Below, piece by piece: positions 1-5,847 of a DNA stretch of 19,761 nt. The translations under genes were made by a program, and so were the position numbers. Source of the stretch: Owenweeksia sp964619125 (GTDB taxonomy: Bacteria; Bacteroidota; Bacteroidia; Flavobacteriales; Schleiferiaceae); assembly GCA_964619125.1 (NCBI GenBank), contig CAZUCA010000065.1, positions 1 to 19,761 of the forward strand, read 5' to 3'. Under the pieces are notes generated by a model. The model was not told where the DNA came from, did not search any database, and worked only from the letters and a program-made list of their open reading frames with translations. Within the stretch, counting starts at the first letter, position 1. Each line of letters opens with the position of its first letter.

Positions 1-188
1 ATAACGTCTAAGCTATCAGTAAGTTGAGAATTATTCTTGTCGGAATATGAGAATAATATGAATTTTCTTATATGTTTGTGAGGTAATAGGTTAAAAGTTA
101 AAGCGTTAGTTTATGAGAAAGTTGTTTTCTGGTATCGTGACCGGATTGATCATGGTGCTGCTCTCTTTCCTGATAGCTTAGACGTTAT
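1..188. repeat. 19-bp perfect inverted repeat enclosing about 150 bp
   Basis: Bases 1-19 (ATAACGTCTAAGCTATCAG) are the exact reverse complement of bases 170-188. The match stops on the inner side at 20/169. On the outer side it may continue, because base 1 is the window edge. The right arm runs into a 12-bp perfect palindrome, ACGTTATAACGT, at 182-193. The interior is AT-rich, contains a small hairpin (30-37 with 50-57) and a 22-codon reading frame, and has no transposase. It could be a MITE-like element, one end of a larger element, a regulatory foldback, or an assembly/amplification foldback at a contig end. The window alone does not decide between these. Confidence 0.6.
113..181 (+). CDS. 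Putative 22-residue hydrophobic micro-protein
   Basis: An ATG at 113 opens 22 codons ending in TAG at 179-181. The peptide begins MRKLF, with two basic residues, and continues as one unbroken hydrophobic stretch (GIVTGLIMVLLSFLIA). That is the layout of a single membrane-spanning peptide or of a signal peptide cut short. The last codons and the stop lie inside the right arm of the 19-bp inverted repeat. A strong terminator follows at 223-256, as expected if this strand is transcribed. No convincing promoter or Shine-Dalgarno sequence was seen. It could be a small membrane peptide, a truncated export signal, or a chance reading frame. Function is unknown. Confidence 0.3.
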   Translation: MRKLFSGIVTGLIMVLLSFLIA

Positions 189-222
189 AACGTTCGGGGT
201 TTCATTCCAATCAAAACAGTTG

Positions 223-256
223 AAAAAAGACTTCTCAGCGAGAAGTCTTTTTTTTT
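223..256. terminator. Bidirectional intrinsic terminator
   Basis: An 8-bp perfect GC-containing stem (229-236 with 240-247, loop AGC) is flanked by six A on the left and nine T on the right. It therefore reads as stem plus U-tract on both strands. On plus it would end transcripts from the micro-ORF region. On minus it lies 12 bases beyond the stop of the lipoprotein gene. Confidence 0.88.
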
Positions 257-267
257 AGTCTCCTTTC

Positions 268-747
268 TTAGAAGAGTGGCGGGTATCCCAGGTCAGCCTG
301 AATTTTTTTGAGTTCATTAAGCAGGGGGAGCACCGTGGCTACCTGGGCCGAGTCTTGTGGACCAAAGCGTATGGTGTGTGAGCTCAGGCCATTTTGAATT
401 GTAACCCAAAAATCACATCCGTCAGCGCATACGTTGCAGGTATTGAGATTGATTGCTTTAAACTGCTGCTCATGGAGATGTGAGAGCAGGTTCTGGTATT
501 GTTGCTGCTGGGTTTTAGCCATGGTGTCGACAACGGTGGATTGACAATCGCGGCGTGCTACCAGAGTGCTATGGCTAGTGCTGATTTCTAAAGTATCGTT
601 AGCAGCACACCAGCCACAGATGGTGCCACTGCTAAAGGTCCATTGCGTATTATTTTTCAGTGACTGCTCTTTTGATGCCTGGTTTTTCTGACAGGAATTG
701 AGACTGAGCACAGCCACTACGATAGTAAGGAAACAGATTGATTTCAT
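268..747 (-). CDS. Cysteine-rich lipoprotein of unknown function
   Basis: This 159-residue protein starts with a lipoprotein signal peptide. A short hydrophobic run ends in the lipobox LNSC, with the lipidated cysteine at residue 19. The mature part holds six more cysteines: C44 and C47 (CGWC), C68, and C104, C107 and C111 in a CxxCxxxC cluster. The pairs could form disulfides or bind metal. CGWC resembles a thioredoxin-type dithiol, but nothing else resembles a thioredoxin fold. The rest is a compact alpha/beta-looking domain ending in LGYPPLF. I do not recognise the family. A membrane-anchored periplasmic or surface role is inferred from the signal alone. It is monocistronic as far as can be seen, with a terminator just past its stop. 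Confidence 0.85.
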   Translation of the reverse strand: MKSICFLTIVVAVLSLNSCQKNQASKEQSLKNNTQWTFSSGTICGWCAANDTLEISTSHSTLVARRDCQSTVVDTMAKTQQQQYQNLLSHLHEQQFKAINLNTCNVCADGCDFWVTIQNGLSSHTIRFGPQDSAQVATVLPLLNELKKIQADLGYPPLF

Positions 748-828
748 CGGTAGATCTTTACTACTTAAGACGTTAAGGGGCTAGGTTTCGTTGCGTGGGT
801 GGGTAAAAATTAGCTTGAGAAAGTTCTG

Positions 829-863
829 AAAAAGAGAAAGTCACTGCCTTTGCAGTGACTTTC
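829..863 (-). terminator. Intrinsic terminator, 12-bp stem
   Basis: Bases 836-847 (GAAAGTCACTGC) pair perfectly with 852-863 around a 4-base loop. On the minus strand the stem is followed by TCTTTTTC, a U-rich tract. It lies 73 bases beyond the stop at 936 and upstream of the lipoprotein start, so it separates the two minus-strand units. On the plus strand no T-tract follows. Confidence 0.75.
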
Positions 864-935
864 AGCTCAACTCGAACAACTAAAAACTAACGCTGCTATT
901 GAATAGCTTCTTAAATATTTTTGAGGGTTCAACCC

Positions 936-1274
936 TTAATCGGTGGTGGTGATAGCTTCACCCTTACCGTCATAAAACAGCCGGAGGTCTTTTTTGTTCA
1001 AACGTTCTAAGCGAAGTGAATATTTAATTGCCACTCCCTCATCGTTAACATATTTAAATGCCTCCAGAAATATTGCTTTGGGGTAGTTCTCCGTAATATG
1101 CTCTCGTATGGGAGCTGGGAGGTCAGCCTCTGCTATTTCTACCCGCTTGCCCTCTTGCTCAATGACGATATTATGATTGACAATATTGTCATTTTGCCCG
1201 AAGGCCTCAGTCAAAAATAAGGAAACTAATATTGGAAAACTGATTTTTAGGTAAATAATTTTTAAAAATTTCAT
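936..1274 (-). CDS. PepSY-like exported protein (first of tandem pair)
   Basis: The 112-residue protein has an N-terminal export signal (MKFLKIIYLK, hydrophobic to about residue 22, then EAFGQ). A single PepSY-like domain follows at about residues 51-108: LPAPIREHITENYPKA, a helix, then KYSLRLER and DLRLFYDGKGEAI strands. This matches the Bacteroidota family described as beta-lactamase-inhibitor-like, PepSY-like: small periplasmic proteins whose function is poorly known. An ATG four codons upstream (1286) is also possible. I chose 1274 because it gives a conventional signal peptide start. The neighbouring gene on the same strand encodes a second protein of the same fold, suggesting a local duplication. 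The family assignment rests on motif shape, not a search. Confidence 0.8.
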   Translation of the reverse strand: MKFLKIIYLKISFPILVSLFLTEAFGQNDNIVNHNIVIEQEGKRVEIAEADLPAPIREHITENYPKAIFLEAFKYVNDEGVAIKYSLRLERLNKKDLRLFYDGKGEAITTTD

Positions 1275-1367
1275 AATCTTAGGCATTGGGCTTAAGTGAT
1301 ATGGCTTGAACTAAGTGGGATTATAAGTGACACTAATATGATGTTTTGGTAGAATGGGCAGGTGCCT

Positions 1368-1377
1368 GGCTCGAGCC
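1368..1377. repeat. 10-bp perfect palindrome GGCTCGAGCC
   Basis: This palindrome sits between the two PepSY-like genes, 20 bases beyond the stop of the upstream one, and overlaps a second short CAGG/CCTG pairing at 1360-1369. No U-tract follows on either strand, so it is a weak case for a terminator. It could be a protein-binding site or simply the base of a hairpin. Confidence 0.35.
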
Positions 1378-1396
1378 TGACAAATAGACGCCCTGG

Positions 1397-1744
1397 CTAT
1401 AAGGGATTGATTTTATTTACTGAATTTCCCCTGTCATCAAATTCAATAGTCCATTTCTTAGGGCCTTTTTTAACTTCCACCAGATAACCGGTTGTTTTCT
1501 GACCATCCACCAGTTTGAAGACTCTTAATATTTCGGGGTTGTGATAGTTGTCAATGATATCGCGCCGGGCCTCGGCCGGTAATTCGCGCGGGGGTATACT
1601 ACGCTTGTCGCGTGGGTCCTTATCCAGATCGTATTCCTGGTCTTGTTGAGTAGTGGTGGCCTGCTTGCTTCTTTCACTTTGGGCCTGTATACTCCCCATT
1701 CCCAGGAAGAATAATGCAATTACTAATAGGGTTATTCTGGCCAT
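1397..1744 (-). CDS. PepSY-like exported protein (second of tandem pair)
   Basis: The 115-residue protein has a clear signal peptide (hydrophobic residues 5-16, likely cleavage after QAQ near residue 22) and then a charged, Gln/Asp/Lys-rich linker to about residue 50. The PepSY-like domain at about 54-107 reads LPAEARRDIIDNYHNPEI, then GYLVEVKKGPKKWTIEFDDRGN. The layout parallels the neighbouring 112-residue protein: Pro-Ala-x-x-Arg helix, Asn-Tyr, a strand pair and an Asp-x-x-Gly-x turn. It was therefore probably produced by an old duplication. A periplasmic location is inferred from the signal. The two genes are 122 bases apart on the same strand and could be co-transcribed. Function is unknown. 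Confidence 0.8.
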   Translation of the reverse strand: MARITLLVIALFFLGMGSIQAQSERSKQATTTQQDQEYDLDKDPRDKRSIPPRELPAEARRDIIDNYHNPEILRVFKLVDGQKTTGYLVEVKKGPKKWTIEFDDRGNSVNKINPL

Positions 1745-1930
1745 CTTTTTGGGAGTTTGTTATGCTCACCTAACGGCTAGAGGGCCTTATTGTTGAATAG
1801 AGTTCACTCTGAAGGCCAGGCCCTTTACTGCTGGTTTAAGTCTTTCCCGCCCTTAATTAATCACTTAATAATTACCGACGGCCTGCCCATTTTTGACAAA
1901 GCCCTTAGCTTTGCTACAAAATTTTCAGGC

Positions 1931-2473
1931 GTGAACTTTTGTAGCAACTGCGGTAGCGATTCACTCAATTACACCATTCCTGCTGGGGATCATTTTCCCC
2001 GCTTTGTGTGTGATGATTGCCAAACCATTCATTATAGTAATCCTAATATGGTGGTGGGCTGTATTATAGAAAGTGAGGGTAAAATTATGCTGGCCAAACG
2101 TGGTATTGAACCAAGGCGTGGGTTTTGGAATTTGCCCTGTGGTTTTCTGGAAAATAAGGAGACCATTCAGCAGGGAGCGCGCCGGGAGGTGTTCGAAGAA
2201 ACCGGCGCCCGGGTAGAACTCGAAAACCTGCATGCAGTTTATAATTTGCCTCATGCCAATCAGGTCTATCTGATTTTTAAAGCAGTAATGCTATCGGATG
2301 AGTTTCACCTCACTCCCGAGAGCACGGAAATTCGTTTTTTTGCCGAAAACGAAATTCCCTGGGATGACATTGCCTTCTCCAGTAATGCCTTTGCCATCCG
2401 CAAGTTTTTTGGCAACCCCCGCTTCGATACCACCACCCATATTGGAAGTTACTTTAAAGAGAAAAAAGATTAA
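1931..2473 (+). CDS. Nudix hydrolase with N-terminal zinc ribbon
   Basis: With a GTG start at 1931 the product is 180 residues. It opens with a zinc ribbon (C4, C7, C27, C30) in the pattern CSNCG...IPAGDHFPRFVCDDC, then HYSNPNMVVG, as in COG1051-type ADP-ribose/NADH pyrophosphatase relatives. The Nudix box is complete: G71, E77, then R85 E86 V87 F88 E89 E90 T91 G92, which fits GX5EX7REUXEEXGU. It should cleave a nucleoside diphosphate linked to another moiety using Mg2+; the substrate cannot be told. The frame stays open upstream to a TTG at 1790. Those 47 extra codons look non-family-like, whereas GTG at 1931 places the zinc ribbon at the N terminus, as usual. The stop overlaps the next start by one base (TAATG). 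Confidence 0.88.
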   Translation: MNFCSNCGSDSLNYTIPAGDHFPRFVCDDCQTIHYSNPNMVVGCIIESEGKIMLAKRGIEPRRGFWNLPCGFLENKETIQQGARREVFEETGARVELENLHAVYNLPHANQVYLIFKAVMLSDEFHLTPESTEIRFFAENEIPWDDIAFSSNAFAIRKFFGNPRFDTTTHIGSYFKEKKD

Positions 2474-3144
2474 TGCAAACGAAAGAATTGAGCCTGGTGC
2501 ACCTGGTGTTGCCGGCAGAAGATCCCGATACTGAAAAACCTCCCTTATTATTGATGTTACATGGTTATGGCAGCCATGAGAATGACCTCTTTAGTATGGC
2601 ACCTATGCTTAATAAAAAAGCCACGGTGGTAAGCGTTAGGGCTCCAAGGCCATTGCCCTGGGGCGGTTTTGCCTGGTATGATATTCAGTTTGAAAACCTG
2701 GGAAAGGGCAAGATGAGTGATATACCCCAGGCCCGGGAAAGTTATCAGCAAATACTTGATTTTCTGCCTGAGGTGCACCAGGCATACGGTACCGACCCTG
2801 ACCAATGCTGGTTGATGGGTTTCAGCCAGGGCTGTATTCTCAGCTACGCATTGGCACTTAATAATCCCGCGAAATTTCAAAAGGTATTGGCCTTGAGTGG
2901 TTATATGCTAAAAGAATTGTTGCCTGAAAAATTTAGCCAGGCTGCCCTTAAACATCTCGACTTTTTTGTCAGCCACGGTACCGCTGATGAAGTTATACCG
3001 GTAGAGTGGGCGCGCACAGCGGTTGATATACTTGAGAAACTACAGCTTAAGCACCAGTATCGCGAATACCCGATGGGTCATGGTATTAACCCGGAATGTT
3101 TTGAGGATCTCAAGAAATGGATGAAAGTCCGCGCTATGATTTAA
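2473..3144 (+). CDS. Alpha/beta-hydrolase carboxylesterase (phospholipase/carboxylesterase family)
   Basis: The 223-residue protein has the full catalytic set of the small carboxylesterase/acyl-protein-thioesterase-like family. The oxyanion-hole motif LHGYGSHENDL is at 29-39, the nucleophile is S118 in GFSQG, the acid is D172 in GTADEVIP, and the base is H203 in MGHGINPE. The length is typical for the family. No signal peptide is visible, so it is probably cytoplasmic. It should hydrolyse a carboxylic ester or thioester; the natural substrate is unknown. Its ATG overlaps the Nudix stop codon, so translation is probably coupled and the two proteins are made together. Whether they act in one pathway is not shown. 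Confidence 0.9.
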   Translation: MQTKELSLVHLVLPAEDPDTEKPPLLLMLHGYGSHENDLFSMAPMLNKKATVVSVRAPRPLPWGGFAWYDIQFENLGKGKMSDIPQARESYQQILDFLPEVHQAYGTDPDQCWLMGFSQGCILSYALALNNPAKFQKVLALSGYMLKELLPEKFSQAALKHLDFFVSHGTADEVIPVEWARTAVDILEKLQLKHQYREYPMGHGINPECFEDLKKWMKVRAMI

Positions 3145-3188
3145 GTTAAAGGCTAAGGCCAATCTCACTTCAGGCGGGGCATTTTTTC

Positions 3189-3196
3189 TAACTTTA
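3189..3196 (+). promoter_or_regulatory. Possible -7 element of the peptidase gene
   Basis: TAACTTTA differs from the Bacteroidota -7 consensus TAnnTTTG at one base and ends 17 bases before the ATG at 3214, a normal spacing. No convincing TTTG -33 element was found at the right distance, so this is tentative. Confidence 0.3.
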
Positions 3197-3213
3197 GCTC
3201 AAATCCCGCCCCG

Positions 3214-5010
3214 ATGAAGAATTGTTTACTTATTGTCCTAACACTGCTGGCTTCGCAATTGAGCGGACAAAGCAATATGCGCCTTACTCATCCTGCGGCA
3301 GAAGCGGTGTTGAAAGGAAATTACAATGCCCAGGACTATTTGGCTGCGGTAGTGATATCCAACCCGGCCCGGATAGTTTGCGAAATAAACAACCTGGTTT
3401 CGCCGGATAGCTTAATGACCAGCCTCTCAATGCTGGCGTCATTTCAAACCCGCCATACCTTTTCCGATACCCTGTCAGACAGTGTGGGAATCGGTGCTGC
3501 ACGTCGCTGGATCGAATCGAAGCTGCAGCAATATTCACAGCGTCAGCAGCAGCGCTTGCTTACCGCTTATCTCGAATTTGATTATGCCGGTACCGGCTGC
3601 AACGATGCCGAGGGCTTGCGGAACGTGGTGGGAATCCTGCCGGGAAGCAATCCGGGGGCGGAAGGAATTGTTATTATAGAAGGTCATATGGACAGCCGCT
3701 GTGAAGGCCGCTGTGATTCAACCTGCCTGGCGCCCGGGGTGGATGACAATGCCAGTGGTACGGCACTGGTGATGGAGCTGGCGCGGGTAATGAGTGCCTA
3801 TACTTTCGAGCATACCCTGGTATTTATGCTTACCACCGGTGAGGAGCAGGGCCTGCTGGGGGCAGAGGCCATGGCCACTTATCTCAATGCGGAAAATATT
3901 GCCGTAAAAGCTGTACTGAATAATGACGTGGTTGGAGGAATAGTTTGTGGGCAAACAGCCTCCCCGCCCGGCTGCGCCCCTCCTTATGCTGTTGACAGCA
4001 CTTCAACGCGCATTTTTGCCAATCCTCAGGCGCAAACCAATCCTTCCCAGGACCTGGCCCGTAGTCTCAAATTATACTATGATGAAAAAATCAAGTCGCA
4101 AACCATGGTGCCCATGGACATCAATATTATCAATCAGCTCGACCGTGGCGGCCGGGGCGGTGATCACATTCCCTTTAGCGACCTGGGGATGCCCAGCAGC
4201 CGTTTCAGCTCGGCGCATGAGCATGGCGATGCCTCGGTAGGGCCTAATTACCAGGATCATCAGCATACTTCAGATGACGTGCTTGGAGTTGATACCACCG
4301 GTGATGGCATACTCGATACATTATATGTTAACCTGAATTACCTGGCCCGCAATGCAGTGATAAACGGTGTGGCGGCAGCTCAGCTGGCCCTGGGGCCGGA
4401 GGCACCAGACTTCAGCCTTAGTAGCAGTCCGGCAGGTCTTATGGTAGATTTAATCAATGCCAATGCCCCGCAGCACCGGGTGGGGGTGCGTCAGTTGGGT
4501 GATACCGAATACGAGGCTATCTATCGCTTTTCCGGCTCCTCTTTTCTAATCCCCGGTTTAAGTAGTGGCACCCTTTATTACATTTCGGTGGCAGCCCTCG
4601 ACAGCAACGAGGTGATGAGTCCCTTTTCGATGGCGCAGGTGAAAATTGCCAATGTAACTACGGCTGCCGGCAACATGGATCCCCTCGATCTGGAGGTGGA
4701 TTGCAACACCTTTGGTCTGGCTGGTTCTGATCACCTTAATCAAATGCCGGGAATACGTTCTCTTAGCCCTAATCCGGTTAGGGGCCAGGCCAATATTGAC
4801 ATTTGGACAGCGCGGGCCAACAGCCACTACCAATATAGCCTTGAATTAATTGATTTTTCAGGACGTTTAATCTGGTCTGAGGATCTACAGCTCGGGCAAG
4901 GAAGTAACCAACTGGAGTTAAACCTGGAGGTAGCGGCGGGCTCCTATTTACTGCAACTAAAGCGCAACGGGCAAGCTATCGATAGCCGTAAGGTGATCAT
5001 CAGTCCCTAA
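3214..5010 (+). CDS. Secreted M28-family zinc metallopeptidase with T9SS sorting domain
   Basis: This 598-residue protein begins with a signal peptide (MKNCLLIVLTLLASQLSGQ). The M28 peptidase domain spans about residues 85-390. The di-zinc ligands and catalytic residues are recognisable: H158 (GHMDS), bridging D177 (GVDDNASG), E210/E211 (TTGEEQGLLGAE), D238 (LNNDVVGG) and H351 (HTSDD). An SDHxPF-like segment (GGDHIPFSDLGMPS) is at 315-328. A fibronectin type III-like domain follows at about 398-480. A type A T9SS C-terminal sorting domain lies at about 514-598 (SLSPNPVRGQANIDI ... AAGSYLLQLKRNGQ). It should be exported by Sec, then across the outer membrane by T9SS, and act as an aminopeptidase or carboxypeptidase on extracellular protein; specificity is not known. 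Its 3' end lies 26 bases from the convergent murQ stop. Confidence 0.93.
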   Translation: MKNCLLIVLTLLASQLSGQSNMRLTHPAAEAVLKGNYNAQDYLAAVVISNPARIVCEINNLVSPDSLMTSLSMLASFQTRHTFSDTLSDSVGIGAARRWIESKLQQYSQRQQQRLLTAYLEFDYAGTGCNDAEGLRNVVGILPGSNPGAEGIVIIEGHMDSRCEGRCDSTCLAPGVDDNASGTALVMELARVMSAYTFEHTLVFMLTTGEEQGLLGAEAMATYLNAENIAVKAVLNNDVVGGIVCGQTASPPGCAPPYAVDSTSTRIFANPQAQTNPSQDLARSLKLYYDEKIKSQTMVPMDINIINQLDRGGRGGDHIPFSDLGMPSSRFSSAHEHGDASVGPNYQDHQHTSDDVLGVDTTGDGILDTLYVNLNYLARNAVINGVAAAQLALGPEAPDFSLSSSPAGLMVDLINANAPQHRVGVRQLGDTEYEAIYRFSGSSFLIPGLSSGTLYYISVAALDSNEVMSPFSMAQVKIANVTTAAGNMDPLDLEVDCNTFGLAGSDHLNQMPGIRSLSPNPVRGQANIDIWTARANSHYQYSLELIDFSGRLIWSEDLQLGQGSNQLELNLEVAAGSYLLQLKRNGQAIDSRKVIISP

Positions 5011-5036
5011 AGGAAGGTATCAGGCGCTACGACCGG

Positions 5037-5843
5037 CTATTTGTTGCGGTATGCTTCTGCAGCTGCCCGTACGCTGCCGTGTTTTTCAAGTAATTGGCTG
5101 GCCTCGCCACGGTTTATTTCCAGGTCTTCCATCAACATACGAATGCCGCGGTCAACCAGCTTGTTGTTACTAAGCTGCATGTCTACCATCTTATTGCCCT
5201 TAACCCGGCCCATTTTTATCATCACCGAGGTGGAGATCATGTTAAGGATAAGCTTTTGTGCGGTACCAGCTTTCATGCGGGTGCTGCCGGTAACAAATTC
5301 GGGTCCTACCACTGCCACCACCGGATGATCGGCATACTCAATCAGTGGCGCCTTCTGGTTACAGGTAATACAGGCAGTGGCTATGCTTCGTTGGCGGCAC
5401 TCGCGTAAACCACCAATTACGTAAGGGGTGGTACCGGAAGCAGCAATACCAATCAGCATGTCTTTTGAGGAAATATGGTATTGCTGTAAATCCTTAAATG
5501 CGGCACTTTCATCGTCTTCGGCAAATTCCACTGCCTTGCGAATGGCTCGGTCGCCACCGGCAATCAGGCCTACCACCCAATCAGGGGAGGCGCCGAAAGT
5601 AGGAGGGAGCTCAGAAGCATCGAGGATGCCAAGCCGTCCGCTGGTGCCGGCTCCGATGTAAAACAGTCGTCCACCTTCACGCATCAGCATCACCGCCTTG
5701 TTTACCAGCTCCTCTATCGCGGGAATGGCCTGCTTTACAGCCAGCGCAACCTTTTGGTCTTCCAGATTGATATTATGGAGCAGCTCATGGGTGCTCATCT
5801 TTTCCAATCCTTCGTAAAGAGAACTTTGCTCGGTGGTTTTCAT
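5037..5843 (-). CDS. murQ: N-acetylmuramic acid 6-phosphate etherase MurQ
   Basis: MurQ cleaves the lactyl ether of N-acetylmuramic acid 6-phosphate to give N-acetylglucosamine 6-phosphate and lactate, a step of peptidoglycan recycling in the cytoplasm. The 268-residue product carries the family signatures: the SIS-domain sugar-phosphate loop YIGAGTSGRLGILDASELPPTF (about 62-83), GLIAGG (92-97), GIAASGTTPYV, and the closing signature VTGSTRMKAGTAQKLILNMIS. E78, and E109 by spacing, would match the two catalytic glutamates of the E. coli enzyme. The frame is open 14 codons further, to an ATG at 5885, but that would overlap the upstream gene deeply. The ATG at 5843 starts 4 bases after that gene's stop, so I chose it. 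MurK or other recycling genes are not in the window. Confidence 0.94.
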   Translation of the reverse strand: MKTTEQSSLYEGLEKMSTHELLHNINLEDQKVALAVKQAIPAIEELVNKAVMLMREGGRLFYIGAGTSGRLGILDASELPPTFGASPDWVVGLIAGGDRAIRKAVEFAEDDESAAFKDLQQYHISSKDMLIGIAASGTTPYVIGGLRECRQRSIATACITCNQKAPLIEYADHPVVAVVGPEFVTGSTRMKAGTAQKLILNMISTSVMIKMGRVKGNKMVDMQLSNNKLVDRGIRMLMEDLEINRGEASQLLEKHGSVRAAAEAYRNK

Positions 5844-5847
5844 GGGG

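Noticed and set aside
1..193. Integron attC site
   Set aside because: The arm ends do not fit the RYYYAAC/GTTRRRY core sites, the spacing is not attC-like, and no gene-cassette pattern or integrase is seen.
268..747. Thioredoxin-like reductase based on CGWC
   Set aside because: Apart from the CxxC there is no thioredoxin signature (no WCxxC context after a strand, no cis-proline), and three further cysteines are clustered elsewhere.
1360..1378. Terminator between the PepSY-like genes
   Set aside because: The GGCTCGAGCC palindrome lacks a U-tract on both strands and the alternative pairings are short.
1790..1930. N-terminal extension of the Nudix protein from a TTG start
   Set aside because: The 47 codons contain no ATG, do not look like part of the family, and would place the start 45 bases from the divergent gene's ATG.
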